A program made the position numbers and the translations under genes. From Ancylobacter amanitiformis (lineage in GTDB: Bacteria; Pseudomonadota; Alphaproteobacteria; Rhizobiales; Xanthobacteraceae), in the NCBI RefSeq assembly GCF_030814815.1, contig NZ_JAUSVR010000002.1:310001-374000 (forward strand): a DNA stretch of 64,000 nt. Direction: 5' to 3'. This document shows, piece after piece, positions 48,036-56,834 of this stretch (positions are counted from its first letter, which is position 1; each line of letters opens with the position of its first letter). Under the pieces are notes generated by a model that worked only from the letters and a program-made list of their open reading frames with translations, was not told where the DNA came from and did not search any database.

Positions 48036-48071
48036 CCGATCGGGGCTGCGGCCACTTGCGGCCCCGATCGG
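48036..48071 (+). terminator. Terminator-like hairpin after the ABC operon
   Basis: CCGATCGGGGC (48036-48046) pairs perfectly with GCCCCGATCGG (48061-48071), 6 bp after the binding-protein stop. The 14-base loop can form an inner stem. No T-run follows. Confidence 0.6.
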
Positions 48072-48156
48072 CTGGGAATAGCCGTACGCATGCCGCGTCG
48101 GCCCTGCCGGCGGGCAAACGAAACGAACGCTCTGCCGGCCCTCGCCGGGCCGGCAG

Positions 48157-48834
48157 ATGTCGAGGTGCGGAGTGCCCATTTTGAACGAAACGGGATGGAG
48201 AGGCTCACCGGAGGTCTGGCTGGAAACCGCCTATGCCAGCCTGGTGGAGGGCGGCGTCGAGGCTGTGCGCATCCAGCCCCTGGCGCGCAAGCTCAAGCTC
48301 TCGCGCACCAGCTTCTACTGGTTCTTCAAGGACCGCGAGCAACTGCTCGACGCGCTGGTCGACCGGTGGCGGGCCAAGAATACCGACAATCTGGTCGCCC
48401 GCTCGCGCGCCTATGCCGAGACCCTCGTCGAGGCGGTGCTCAACGTGTTCGACTGCTGGCTCGACCGTGAACTCTTCGATTCGCAGTTTGAATTCGCCAT
48501 CCGCAGTTGGGCTCTGCAATCCCCCGAAATCGCCGTCGAGGTGCGCCGGGCGGACGAGGCGCGGATCGCCGCGCTAGCCGAGATGTTCATGCGCTTCGGC
48601 CTCGAGCCGCTGCCGGCCGATGTGCACGCACGCACCATTTACCTCGTCCAGATCGGCTATATCTCGATGAAGTCGGACGAGGACATCAACACCCGCGTGC
48701 GCCGAATTCCCGATTATGTCGCGATCTATACCGGCCAGACGCCGGAGCCGCGCGAACTCGACCGTTTCTTCGCGCGGCATAATCTCCTCGCCGACGCGCC
48801 GGCCGTCGCACGGGCTTTGCCCGGCGCCCGCTGA
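48157..48834 (+). CDS. TetR-family transcriptional regulator
   Basis: This regulator of up to 225 aa has VWLETAYASLVEGGVEAVRI, LARKLKLSRTSFYWFFKDRE and QLLDALVDRWRAKN, the TetR HTH, and a C-terminal domain of about 150 residues. ATG 48157 is used here; GTG 48172 with GAGG about 6 bases upstream is an equally good start. It follows the importer operon in the same direction, 127 bp after its stop. It is the only regulator near the demethylase cluster, so it is a candidate binder of the shared elements at 40805-40843 and 44834-44872. Confidence 0.88.
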   Translation: MSRCGVPILNETGWRGSPEVWLETAYASLVEGGVEAVRIQPLARKLKLSRTSFYWFFKDREQLLDALVDRWRAKNTDNLVARSRAYAETLVEAVLNVFDCWLDRELFDSQFEFAIRSWALQSPEIAVEVRRADEARIAALAEMFMRFGLEPLPADVHARTIYLVQIGYISMKSDEDINTRVRRIPDYVAIYTGQTPEPRELDRFFARHNLLADAPAVARALPGAR

Positions 48835-49214
48835 GTGCCGGCCGGCGCGACCGGCGGGCATCGCTGTTCCGGGCTGCCGGCCGTTGGCAGCGCCGGCCCG
48901 CCGGGCGATCCGATGCCCGCGCCGTCATCGGCCGAGGTGGGATATTTCGCCGCAAGCACCGCCTGCCGATGCCCGCCCGTAGCGCTCTCGCGCTCATGTC
49001 GGGTATGATCCACGCCAGAATCCACGCCGTTTTGCCGGCTGCGGACCGGTGGCGCCGCGACGAAATGCGCGGGCCAAATCGGCGCGGCGGACTGGACCTT
49101 TCTGGCCCTAGGATCATTCTAACGAGCGCGCTATGCTCGCGACTGAGGATTAAGCCACTTGCCAAGCGCCGCGTGTGACGGCGCGTTCAAACGATCTCTG
49201 CCTGGAAGGACGCC
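48835..49214. other. Gene-free GC-rich spacer
   Basis: No gene, RNA or convincing promoter is recognised in these 380 bases between the TetR gene and the cytochrome c gene. The promoter of the cytochrome gene should lie near its right end. Confidence 0.5.
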
Positions 49215-49619
49215 ATGAATCGCTTCGCCATTTCCGCCGCCCTCATTGTGCTCGGCACCACGGCCGCCCTTGCCCAGAGCCCGGCGGGCGACCCTGCAAA
49301 GGGTGCCAATGTCTTCAAGAAGTGCATGGCGTGCCACGCCGTAGGCGAGGGCGCCAAGAACAAGGTCGGTCCCGAGCTGAACGGCATTGTCGATCGCAAG
49401 ATGGGCGCGATCGAAGGGTTCAACTATTCCGAGACACTCAAGGAACACAACGCCAAGGGCGATACGTGGACCGCGGAAGTTCTCGATAAGTACCTGGAAA
49501 ATCCCAAGGCCTACCTGCCGGGCATCAAGATGGTGTTCGCGGGCCTGCCCAAGGAGACCGATCGCGTCGACCTGATCGCCTATCTCAGCACCTTCAACGC
49601 CGACGGCACCAAGAAGTAG
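49215..49619 (+). CDS. Class I cytochrome c (c2 type)
   Basis: The 134-aa periplasmic electron carrier has a signal peptide (ISAALIVLGTTAALA then QS), one haem motif CMACH (37-41) with KKCMACHAVGEGAKNKVGPE, and the sixth-ligand Met in LPGIKMVFAGLPKETD. The ATG at 49215 has GGAAGGA about 5 bases upstream. It is adjacent to PQQ methanol dehydrogenase genes, so it probably passes electrons from the XoxG-type cytochrome to the terminal oxidase. Confidence 0.93.
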   Translation: MNRFAISAALIVLGTTAALAQSPAGDPAKGANVFKKCMACHAVGEGAKNKVGPELNGIVDRKMGAIEGFNYSETLKEHNAKGDTWTAEVLDKYLENPKAYLPGIKMVFAGLPKETDRVDLIAYLSTFNADGTKK

Positions 49620-49628
49620 CCGGAGGCT

Positions 49629-49647
49629 GCTTCCCCTTGAGGGAAGC
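49629..49647 (+). terminator. Small hairpin between cytochrome and metallohydrolase genes
   Basis: GCTTCCC (49629-49635) pairs with GGGAAGC (49641-49647) around a five-base loop, 9 bp after the cytochrome stop and 12 bp before the next ATG. It may attenuate transcription or protect the transcript. Confidence 0.4.
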
Positions 49648-49659
49648 GGAGGCCCGACC

Positions 49660-50634
49660 ATGTCGGTCGAAGACGTGCCGGATCGTCGTCGCGTTCTCCT
49701 CCTCGGCGCCGCTCTGGCGTCGGGGGCGGTGATTGATTCGCGCGCGCCCGTTGCGGCGGATGCCGCGCCGCGCGAGGCCGAGCCGCTGCCGCTCGAGGAA
49801 GTGGCGCCTGGAATTCTCGTCTACCGGGCGCCTTATGCGCTGGTGGCGCCGGAAAACCAGGGCGCCATCGCCAACATGACGCTGGTCGTCGGCCGTGACG
49901 CGGCGGCGATCATCGACACCGGCAACAGCCGGCTGGCCGGCGCGCGCATGCTCGCCGCGGCCCGTGCGGCGACGGATCGGCCGATCCGCTATGTCATCAA
50001 CACCCACATGCACCCCGACCACACGCTGGGCAATGCCGCGTTCGAGGGCGAGGGGGTGCGTTTCGTCGGCCATTACAAGCTGCCGCGGGCGCTCTCGGTG
50101 CGCACCGACACCTATCTCGATCAGGCCCGCCGGATGCTTGGCGACATGGCGGCAGGCACGCGAATCGTCCTGCCGGACCTCCTCGTCACCGAACGGATGG
50201 AACTCGATCTCGGCGACCGGGTGCTGCTTCTGGAGGCACACCCGACCGCCCATACCGACAATGACCTGACGATTCGCGACAAGACGACGGACACCTGGGT
50301 GATGGGCGATCTGGTGTTCATCGGCCATGTTCCGACCCTCGACGGCAGCCTCAAGGGGTGGCTCGCCCTGCTGCAACGGCTTGACGGCGAAGCGGCGGCG
50401 CGCGCCGTGCCCGGCCATGGACCGGCGCAGGTGCCCTGGCCGCAGGCCAGCGCCGACGAGCGGCGCTATCTTGGCCGGCTCCTCGCCGACGCGCGCGCCC
50501 TCATCGCCCGTGGCGGCGCGATGGGCGAAGCGCCGCAGGCGGTGGCGCAAGGTGAGAGCGGGCGCTGGGCGCTGTTCGACGAATTCAACGCGCGCAACGC
50601 GATCGCCGCCTATCACGAGCTGGAATGGGAGTGA
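49660..50634 (+). CDS. Quinoprotein-associated MBL-fold zinc metallohydrolase
   Basis: The 324-aa protein has a twin-arginine-like start (DRRRVLLLGAALASGAV) and a metallo-beta-lactamase core. The metal motif HMHPDH lies in VINTHMHPDHTLGNAAF, a further His in VGHYKLPRAL, the Asp/His region in HTDNDLTIRD, and a final GHG (VPGHGPAQVPW). Such hydrolases occur next to PQQ-dependent alcohol dehydrogenases ('quinoprotein relay system' family). Their exact role is unsettled; PQQ or dehydrogenase maturation is proposed. It lies upstream of xoxF in the same direction. Confidence 0.85.
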   Translation: MSVEDVPDRRRVLLLGAALASGAVIDSRAPVAADAAPREAEPLPLEEVAPGILVYRAPYALVAPENQGAIANMTLVVGRDAAAIIDTGNSRLAGARMLAAARAATDRPIRYVINTHMHPDHTLGNAAFEGEGVRFVGHYKLPRALSVRTDTYLDQARRMLGDMAAGTRIVLPDLLVTERMELDLGDRVLLLEAHPTAHTDNDLTIRDKTTDTWVMGDLVFIGHVPTLDGSLKGWLALLQRLDGEAAARAVPGHGPAQVPWPQASADERRYLGRLLADARALIARGGAMGEAPQAVAQGESGRWALFDEFNARNAIAAYHELEWE

Positions 50635-51039
50635 ATGCTGCGCTGCCGCATGGTTGACGCAGCCGGATAGGCCCAAAGATCAACGCTTTTTCTTGGTGCC
50701 ATCCTATGCTGCACTGCGAAGAGTAATCTGGTATATTTTATACCTGACCGCAATTGCGAGAAGATCATAATAAGACTTCCTTCTCATAAGAGTTCTTATT
50801 GCGCGTTGCTGGAATTCGGATTAGCCTTCCTCATGTTTTCGGCTTCAACGGCTTTCAAGGGGGAAATCCCTTGATCCGGTTCGTAGGCCAGCTTGGGGCG
50901 AGGGCCCCCGTGAAGATCCGGCTGCCTCTCCCCCAGCCGGTCGTGACACGCTGCCGAAAACATAAGCTCAGAACGGCAACAAGCCGCGAGGGGGCCGCCC
51001 GTAGGGTGGTTCCGGAGGATCGTTCAGGAGGAGAAAGGC
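50635..51039. promoter_or_regulatory. xoxF upstream region
   Basis: No gene is seen in these 405 bases. AATAAGA (50771-50777) and TCTTATT (50796-50802) form an inverted repeat in a locally AT-rich stretch. The strong xoxF promoter should lie here; GGAGGAG at about 51028-51034 is the xoxF ribosome binding site. Confidence 0.5.
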
Positions 51040-52845
51040 ATGCGCAAGGTTCTTGCAGCAGCATTCGTTACGGCTGCGGCCGCCTATGCTTGGCCCGCCG
51101 TGGCCAATGATGGGCTGATGAACATTATCAAGGACCCCAAACAATGGGGCATCCAGACTGGTGACTACGCCAATACCCGTTATTCGAAGCTCGACGAAGT
51201 CAATGCTGGCAATGTCGGCAAGCTCCAGGTCGCGTGGACGTTCTCGACCGGTGTGCTGCGCGGCCACGAAGGTGGCCCGCTGATCATCGGCGACGTGATG
51301 TACGTGCATACGCCGTTCCCCAACATCGTGTATGCGCTCGACCTGAACAATGACGGCCGTATCATCTGGAAATACGAGCCGAAGCAGGATCCGAACGTCA
51401 TCCCGGTTATGTGCTGCGATACCGTGAACCGCGGCCTTGCCTATTCCGACGGCACGATCTTCCTGCATCAGGCCGACACCACGCTCGTCGCTCTCGACGC
51501 CAAGACCGGCGCCAAGAAGTGGTCGGTGGTCAACGGCGATCCGAAGAAGGGCGAGACCAACACCGCGACCGTCATGCCGGTCAAGGACAAGGTCATCGTC
51601 GGCATCTCGGGCGGCGAATTCGGCGTGCGTTGCCACGTCACCGCCTATGATACCAAGACCGGCAAGCAGGTCTGGCGCGGCTATTCCATCGGCCCCGACA
51701 GCGACATCCTGGTCGACCCCGAGAAGACCACCGATCTCGGCAAGCCGGTCGGCAAGGATTCCTCGCTGAAGAGCTGGGAAGGCGATCAGTGGAAGATCGG
51801 CGGCGGCTGCACCTGGGGCTGGTATTCCTACGATCCCGAGACCAACCTCGTCTATTACGGTTCCGGCAACCCCTCCACCTGGAACCCGTCCCAGCGTCCC
51901 GGCGACAACAAGTGGTCCATGACCATCTGGGCGCGTGACGCCGATACCGGCATGGCCAAGTGGGTCTACCAGATGACCCCCCACGACGAGTGGGACTATG
52001 ACGGCGTCAACGAGATGATCCTCACGGATCAGAAGATGGACGGCAAGGATCGCAAGCTCCTCACCCATTTCGACCGCAACGGCTTCGGCTATACGCTGGA
52101 CCGCGTGACGGGCGACCTGCTGGTGGCCGAGAAGTTCGACCCCGCCGTCAACTGGGCGACAAAGGTCGATATGGACCGCAGCAGCCCGACCTTTGGTCGT
52201 CCGCAGGTTGTGTCCAAGTATTCGACGGCCCAGCAGGGCGAAGACGTGAACACCAAGGGCATCTGCCCGGCGGCTCTGGGTACCAAGGACCAGCAGCCGG
52301 CGGCCTTCTCGCCCAAGACCGGCCTGTTCTACGTGCCGACCAACCATGTCTGCATGGACTACGAGCCGTTCCGCGTCAGCTATACCGCCGGTCAGCCCTA
52401 TGTCGGTGCGACCCTGTCGATGTATCCTGCCCCCAACAGCCATGGCGGCATGGGCAATTTCATCGCCTGGGACAACACCAAGGGCAAGATCGTGTGGTCG
52501 CTCCCCGAGCCGTTCTCGGTGTGGTCGGGCGCTCTCGCCACGGCTGGCGACGTGGTGTTCTACGGCACGCTGGAAGGCTACCTGAAGGCGGTCGATAGCA
52601 AGACGGGCAAGGAACTCTACAAGTTCAAGACCCCGTCGGGCATCATCGGCAACGTCACCACCTATGAGCACAAGGGCAAGCAGTACATCGCCATCCTGTC
52701 GGGTGTCGGTGGCTGGGCGGGCATCGGCCTTGCGGCCGGCCTGACCGACCCGAATGCCGGCCTTGGCGCGGTGGGCGGCTATGCGGCGCTGTCCAGCTAC
52801 ACCAACCTGGGTGGCCAGCTCACGGTCTTCGCACTGCCGAACTGA
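51040..52845 (+). CDS. xoxF: Lanthanide-dependent PQQ methanol dehydrogenase
   Basis: XoxF oxidises methanol in the periplasm with PQQ and a lanthanide. The 601-aa precursor has a signal peptide (about 22 residues), an eight-bladed propeller with W-type docking repeats, and the vicinal disulfide Cys125-Cys126 (PVMCCDTV). Metal ligands are Glu193 (GGEFG), Asn277 (YYGSGN), the catalytic Asp319 and the extra Asp321 in DYDG. The Asp two residues after the catalytic one marks lanthanide enzymes; calcium-type MxaF has Ala there. A strong RBS precedes the ATG. xoxG and xoxJ follow, with a hairpin in between that could set expression ratios. Closest to the XoxF5 type. Confidence 0.97.
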   Translation: MRKVLAAAFVTAAAAYAWPAVANDGLMNIIKDPKQWGIQTGDYANTRYSKLDEVNAGNVGKLQVAWTFSTGVLRGHEGGPLIIGDVMYVHTPFPNIVYALDLNNDGRIIWKYEPKQDPNVIPVMCCDTVNRGLAYSDGTIFLHQADTTLVALDAKTGAKKWSVVNGDPKKGETNTATVMPVKDKVIVGISGGEFGVRCHVTAYDTKTGKQVWRGYSIGPDSDILVDPEKTTDLGKPVGKDSSLKSWEGDQWKIGGGCTWGWYSYDPETNLVYYGSGNPSTWNPSQRPGDNKWSMTIWARDADTGMAKWVYQMTPHDEWDYDGVNEMILTDQKMDGKDRKLLTHFDRNGFGYTLDRVTGDLLVAEKFDPAVNWATKVDMDRSSPTFGRPQVVSKYSTAQQGEDVNTKGICPAALGTKDQQPAAFSPKTGLFYVPTNHVCMDYEPFRVSYTAGQPYVGATLSMYPAPNSHGGMGNFIAWDNTKGKIVWSLPEPFSVWSGALATAGDVVFYGTLEGYLKAVDSKTGKELYKFKTPSGIIGNVTTYEHKGKQYIAILSGVGGWAGIGLAAGLTDPNAGLGAVGGYAALSSYTNLGGQLTVFALPN

Positions 52846-52901
52846 CGAGATGACGGAGGGCGGGTCCGGCTTCACCGGCCCCGTATCTTCCCTGACGACG
52901 A

Positions 52902-52939
52902 GGGGCCTGGCTGCCGGTTTGTCCGGTACGCCAGGCCCC
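52902..52939 (+). terminator. Hairpin between xoxF and xoxG
   Basis: GGGGCCTGGC (52902-52911) pairs with GCCAGGCCCC (52930-52939); the loop holds a second CCGG/CCGG pairing. It lies 56 bp after the xoxF stop. It probably terminates most xoxF transcripts or stabilises their 3' end. Confidence 0.6.
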
Positions 52940-53060
52940 GCCGTCTCGGGATATCTGTCTTTATGAGAATCTTAGAAAAATTCTTGGTCCCGACTTCGCT
53001 CCTCTCCGGGCGCGGAATCCGGATTATCGCCCCGCCGGGGGGCTTCAGGAGACTGATTTC

Positions 53061-53663
53061 ATGACGAATTCCGCTCGCGGATGGCTTGTTTCCGGCATCC
53101 TGCCGGCATCCGCCCGCCTGTCCGCCCTGGTGCTCGGCGCCGTGGTGTCCGCTGCACTGGTTCTGCCGACCCCCTCGCACGCGCAGGATGCCAACACCAC
53201 GGCCGCCAAGCCGACAACCGAGGCGAAGGAGAAGGACGATCTGGGCAAGTACACGCTGCCGGACGGCGATCCGACCTACAACATCGCCCCTGACGGCACG
53301 CTGGACTGGTACACCTATAGCGGCTATCGCCGCTACCATGCCGAGTGCCATGTCTGCCATGGCCCCGACGGCATGGGCTCCTCCTACGCTCCCGCGCTCG
53401 CGGATTCGCTGAAGACCCTGACCTACGCCCAGTTCATGGAAATCGTGGTCAACGGCAAGAAGAATATCGGCGTCGGCACGGCGGATCAGGTGATGCCGGC
53501 CTTCGGCGAGAACAAGAACGTGATGTGCTACCTCGACGACATCTACGTCTATCTCAAGGCCCGTGCCGACGGCACGCTGGGCCGCGAGCGGCCGAGCAAG
53601 CGCGAGGACAAGACGAAGGCATATACCGCCAATGAGAACCAGTGCTTCGGACGTCCGGGCTGA
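53061..53663 (+). CDS. xoxG: c-type cytochrome, electron acceptor of XoxF
   Basis: The 200-aa cytochrome has a long signal region (VSGILPASARLSALVLGAVV), an acidic linker and a single haem site CHVCH (96-100; ECHVCHGPDGMGSSYAPA). A Met ligand lies in DQVMPAFGENKNVMCYLDD. This pattern is that of methanol-metabolism cytochromes cL/XoxG. It sits between xoxF and xoxJ, the standard xoxFGJ order. Confidence 0.9.
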   Translation: MTNSARGWLVSGILPASARLSALVLGAVVSAALVLPTPSHAQDANTTAAKPTTEAKEKDDLGKYTLPDGDPTYNIAPDGTLDWYTYSGYRRYHAECHVCHGPDGMGSSYAPALADSLKTLTYAQFMEIVVNGKKNIGVGTADQVMPAFGENKNVMCYLDDIYVYLKARADGTLGRERPSKREDKTKAYTANENQCFGRPG

Positions 53664-53664
53664 C

Positions 53665-54528
53665 ATGATGCGTCGGTTCGCGGGTTTCGCCGTGCGAGGG
53701 CTTGCGGGCCTCGGCCTCGCCGCCGTCGCGGGCCTCTGCCTTGGCGGCCTGTCGGCGGCCCGGGCGCAGGTCTCCGACCTTGTCGACCGCTCGACGCTGC
53801 GGGTCTGCGCCGATCCGGCCAACATGCCCTTCACCAACGAGAAGGGCGAGGGCTTCGAGAACAAGATCGCCGAGCTGCTCGCGCAGAAGCTCGGCCTCAC
53901 GCTCGACTACACCTGGTTTCCGCAAGCGACCGGCTTCTACCGCATGACCCTCGGCTCCAAGCGCTGCGATCTGGTGATGGGCTATGTGGCCGGTGGCGAT
54001 CCGGTGCTGAACACCAACCCCTATTACCGTTCGGCCTGGGCGCTGGTCACGCCGCGCGACGGCGACCTCGCGGCCGTCGACACGCTGGAGGACCCCCGGC
54101 TCAAGGGCCGGCGGATCGGCGTCGTGGCCGGCACCCCGCCGGGAGACCTGCTGGCCCGCAACGGGCTGATGGGCGCGGCGCGGCCCTATTCGCTGATGGT
54201 CGACCGGCGCTTCGAAAGCCCGGCCGAGGCGATGATCGCCGATATCAATGACGGCACGATCGATGCCGGCATCCTGTGGGGGCCCATCGGCGGCTATTAC
54301 GCGCGCGCCTCGGCCAAGCCGCTGAGCGTCATGCCGCTGGTCAAGGAGAAGGGGGATCCCTCGCTGGTCTATCGCATCACGCTGGGGATCCGGCCCGGGG
54401 AGCTGAACTGGAAGCACCAGCTCAACACCTTCATCCAGAACGAGCAGGGCGCGATTGACCGCATCCTGCTGGACTATGGCGTGCCGCTGCTCGATTCCCA
54501 CAATCGGCCCCTTGAGCGGGCCCCTTGA
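53665..54528 (+). CDS. xoxJ: Periplasmic XoxJ-type binding protein
   Basis: The 287-aa protein has a signal peptide (GLAGLGLAAVAGLCLGGLSA) and a SBP_bac_3-like fold: TLRVCADPANMPFTNEKGEG, AELLAQKLGLTLDYTWFPQA, RCDLVMGYVAGGDPVLNTNP and MIADINDGTIDAGILWGPIG. XoxJ/MoxJ proteins help activate or mature the methanol dehydrogenase; they are not transport proteins. It begins 1 bp after xoxG, so the two are coupled; an ATG at 53668 is an alternative. Confidence 0.9.
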   Translation: MMRRFAGFAVRGLAGLGLAAVAGLCLGGLSAARAQVSDLVDRSTLRVCADPANMPFTNEKGEGFENKIAELLAQKLGLTLDYTWFPQATGFYRMTLGSKRCDLVMGYVAGGDPVLNTNPYYRSAWALVTPRDGDLAAVDTLEDPRLKGRRIGVVAGTPPGDLLARNGLMGAARPYSLMVDRRFESPAEAMIADINDGTIDAGILWGPIGGYYARASAKPLSVMPLVKEKGDPSLVYRITLGIRPGELNWKHQLNTFIQNEQGAIDRILLDYGVPLLDSHNRPLERAP

Positions 54529-54559
54529 GGGCGGGGGCGGCAGACAGAGCGAGGACACG

Positions 54560-55204
54560 ATGAGCACCCGCCGCCCCGAACCGCCCCTGGCACGGCTCGC
54601 CTGGCTCGGCATGGCCGGGCTCGCGCTGGCGCTGCTGATTCTCTCCCCCGCCGTCGGCCAGCAGCCGAGCCCGGCGCCGCTCGTCGCGCCCCCTGCCGCG
54701 CCGCTTGCCGGCCCGGCCGCCCCGGCGCCGATCGCCGAGCCGGGCGATTACCGCATGGAGGCCTACCGCGCCCCCACCCCGGCGACGCTCACGGGCGCAA
54801 CCGTGCTCGACACGCCCGCCGCGCAGGCTCTGTGGCGCGACAAGGCCGCGCTGTTTGTCGATGTGATGCCGCGCGACGTGAAGCCGGCGAACCTTCCCGC
54901 CGGCACGATCTGGCGCGACAAGAAGCGCGATCACCTGCCGGGCAGCGTCTGGCTACCCAATGTCGGCTATGGCGCGCTCAGCCCGGAAATGGATGCCTAT
55001 TTCCGCCGCAGCCTCACGGACATCAGCGCCGGCCGCAAGGACGCGGTGCTGGTATTCTATTGCATGACCGATTGCTGGATGTCGTGGAACGCCGCCAAGC
55101 GGGCGCTCGCCTATGGCTATACCGGCGTCGCCTGGTATCCGGCCGGCAGCGATGGCTGGGCCAGGGCGGGGCTGCCACTGGAATCGGCGACGCCGCGCGA
55201 GTGA
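54560..55204 (+). CDS. PQQ-associated CXXCW-type rhodanese-like protein
   Basis: This 214-aa exported protein has an N-terminal hydrophobic segment (LGMAGLALALLILSPAVG), a Pro/Ala-rich linker and a rhodanese-like domain with VFYCMTDCWMSWNAAKRALA. The C-x3-C-W motif at the active loop defines a family found next to PQQ-dependent dehydrogenases. The biochemical role is unknown; a thiol or metal function is possible. It is the last gene of the xox-direction operon, 31 bp after xoxJ. Confidence 0.85.
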   Translation: MSTRRPEPPLARLAWLGMAGLALALLILSPAVGQQPSPAPLVAPPAAPLAGPAAPAPIAEPGDYRMEAYRAPTPATLTGATVLDTPAAQALWRDKAALFVDVMPRDVKPANLPAGTIWRDKKRDHLPGSVWLPNVGYGALSPEMDAYFRRSLTDISAGRKDAVLVFYCMTDCWMSWNAAKRALAYGYTGVAWYPAGSDGWARAGLPLESATPRE

Positions 55205-55247
55205 GGGCGGGCGGCGGCACAAATACAGGTCCGTCGCAACGAACCGG

Positions 55248-55274
55248 GCGAGGGCGCCGGAAAGACGCCCTCGC
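55248..55274. terminator. Bidirectional hairpin between convergent operons
   Basis: GCGAGGGCG (55248-55256) pairs with CGCCCTCGC (55266-55274) around a nine-base loop. It lies between the CXXCW gene (ends 55204) and the end of the convergent operon (55286). Confidence 0.6.
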
Positions 55275-55285
55275 AACAGGGGATG

Positions 55286-55906
55286 TCACTCCATCGCGCC
55301 CTGGATGGTGCGGGCAAGGGCGAAGGCGCGCTGTTCGAGGATCACCGGGCTCTCGCACACGGCGGTGACGGCCTGCGCCCGCGTGTCATAGATGCGGGTA
55401 TCCCACAGCACCTGCTTTTCCATCTCGGCGGCCTTGGCCTTCTCGTCGTCGGTCGTGGCCGCCTTCTTCGCCTTGGCCAGCGCCAGGCTCTCATCCTTGA
55501 TCCGCTGGGACAGGGCGATCTGGTGCTGCGAATAGCGCTCGATGCCGGTGAGGATGCGCGTGCGCAGCCCATTGATCTCGTCGAACACGCCGGCGAAGAG
55601 CAGCGTGAGGCGCTCCTTCTTCTGGGCGCCGGCCTGCTGGGCGAAATCGCCGATCAGCGCATCCGCCTGCTCCAGCGGCACGCGGCGGGCGATCAGCAGC
55701 GGCACCACATCGGCCACCTGGCGATCCTCGCGCCATTTGAGGTTCTCGATCGGCGGGCCGGCCCACATCTGCCCGGCCGCCAGCGTCGCCACCTTCGGCT
55801 GGATGCACGGCCAGAGCGGATCCGCCGAGGAAGCGGCAAAGGCGGGCGAGGCCGCGAGGAGGAGGGCGATCGGCGCACCGAAACGGAGCGTGCGGGGCAT
55901 CGGCAT
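55286..55906 (-). CDS. Exported protein of the PQQ-associated ABC operon
   Basis: This 206-aa protein has a signal peptide (LRFGAPIALLLAASPAFAAS) and a mostly helical, charged mature part (PCIQPKVATLAAGQMWAGPP; LTGIERYSQHQIALSQRIKD). A central Lys/Ala-rich helix could form a coiled coil. It is the last gene of the six-gene minus-strand operon, 85 bp after the permease, and has counterparts in PQQ/lanthanide transport clusters as I recall them. Function unknown. Confidence 0.75.
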   Translation of the reverse strand: MPMPRTLRFGAPIALLLAASPAFAASSADPLWPCIQPKVATLAAGQMWAGPPIENLKWREDRQVADVVPLLIARRVPLEQADALIGDFAQQAGAQKKERLTLLFAGVFDEINGLRTRILTGIERYSQHQIALSQRIKDESLALAKAKKAATTDDEKAKAAEMEKQVLWDTRIYDTRAQAVTAVCESPVILEQRAFALARTIQGAME

Positions 55907-55991
55907 GGAACGTGTCCTTGGAATCACGGCGGGAAGACGGGGCGCGGGGCTCATCGTGCAGGCATCACGGGCGGGCCGTATCGAGCGCGCG

Positions 55992-56834
55992 TCATCGGGC
56001 ATCCTCGGGCCCGCCGCGCCGCGCCATCATGCCGGCGGACGGATCATAGGCGAGGATGGCGGCGGCGAGAAACACCAGCGCACATAGGGCAACCACCAGC
56101 GCGGCAAAAGGCTCGAACTGGCCATAGAGCGCGAAGCGAATGAGTTCCACCGCATAGGTGAACGGGTTGAGCGTGCAGATCCACCAGAGCACGAGGCTGC
56201 TCTCCTGAACGCGCCAGAGCGGATAGAGCGCGGAAGAGGCAAAGAACATCGGGAAGATGACGAAATTCATCACGCTCGCGAAATTCTCCATCTGCCGGAA
56301 CACCGAGGACATGACCAGCCCCATGGCGCCGAGCATGAAGCCGCTGAGCAGCAGCGCCGGCAGCACCGCGACATAGCCGACCGGCGGCAGTTCCACCTCC
56401 CAGAACCAGGCGACGGCGAGGAAAGTATAGACCTGCAGCACCGATACCAGGATGCCCGCCAGCAGTTTGGAGACGAGCAGGAACCAGCGCGGATAGGGGC
56501 TCACCAGCAGAATGCGCATCGCGCCCACTTCCCGGTCATAGACCATGGAGAGGGAGGATTGCAGCCCGTTGAACAACTGGATCATCGCCACGAGGCCCGG
56601 CGTCACATAAACCTCGTAGAGCACATAGGTCTCATACGGCGGAATGATGGAAACGCCGAGCACGGAGCGAAATCCGGCCGCGAAGATGAACAGCCAGACC
56701 AGCGGGCGCACCAGGGCCGAGAGAAAGCGCCCGCGCTGGTTGAGAAAGCGCAGCCCCTCGCGCCAGCAGATGCCGGCCATGCACACGAGATAGCCGGGCA
56801 GGGAGAGCCGGAATCCGCCGGGCGGGAGGCTCAT
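55992..56834 (-). CDS. ABC-2-type transporter permease
   Basis: The 280-aa membrane protein has about six hydrophobic segments. ABC-2 family phrases are ICWREGLRFLNQRGRFLSAL, SSLSMVYDREVGAMRILLVS, AGILVSVLQVYTFLAV and WWICTLNPFTYAVELIRFAL. It overlaps the ATPase stop by ATGA. ABC-2 permeases usually export; in PQQ-alcohol and lanthanide clusters the transport direction of this system is debated. Confidence 0.9.
   Translation of the reverse strand: MSLPPGGFRLSLPGYLVCMAGICWREGLRFLNQRGRFLSALVRPLVWLFIFAAGFRSVLGVSIIPPYETYVLYEVYVTPGLVAMIQLFNGLQSSLSMVYDREVGAMRILLVSPYPRWFLLVSKLLAGILVSVLQVYTFLAVAWFWEVELPPVGYVAVLPALLLSGFMLGAMGLVMSSVFRQMENFASVMNFVIFPMFFASSALYPLWRVQESSLVLWWICTLNPFTYAVELIRFALYGQFEPFAALVVALCALVFLAAAILAYDPSAGMMARRGGPEDAR

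Noticed and set aside
51040..52845. Calcium-type MxaF
   Set aside because: The extra Asp at 321, the xoxG-xoxJ neighbours and the absence of a small subunit gene indicate XoxF.
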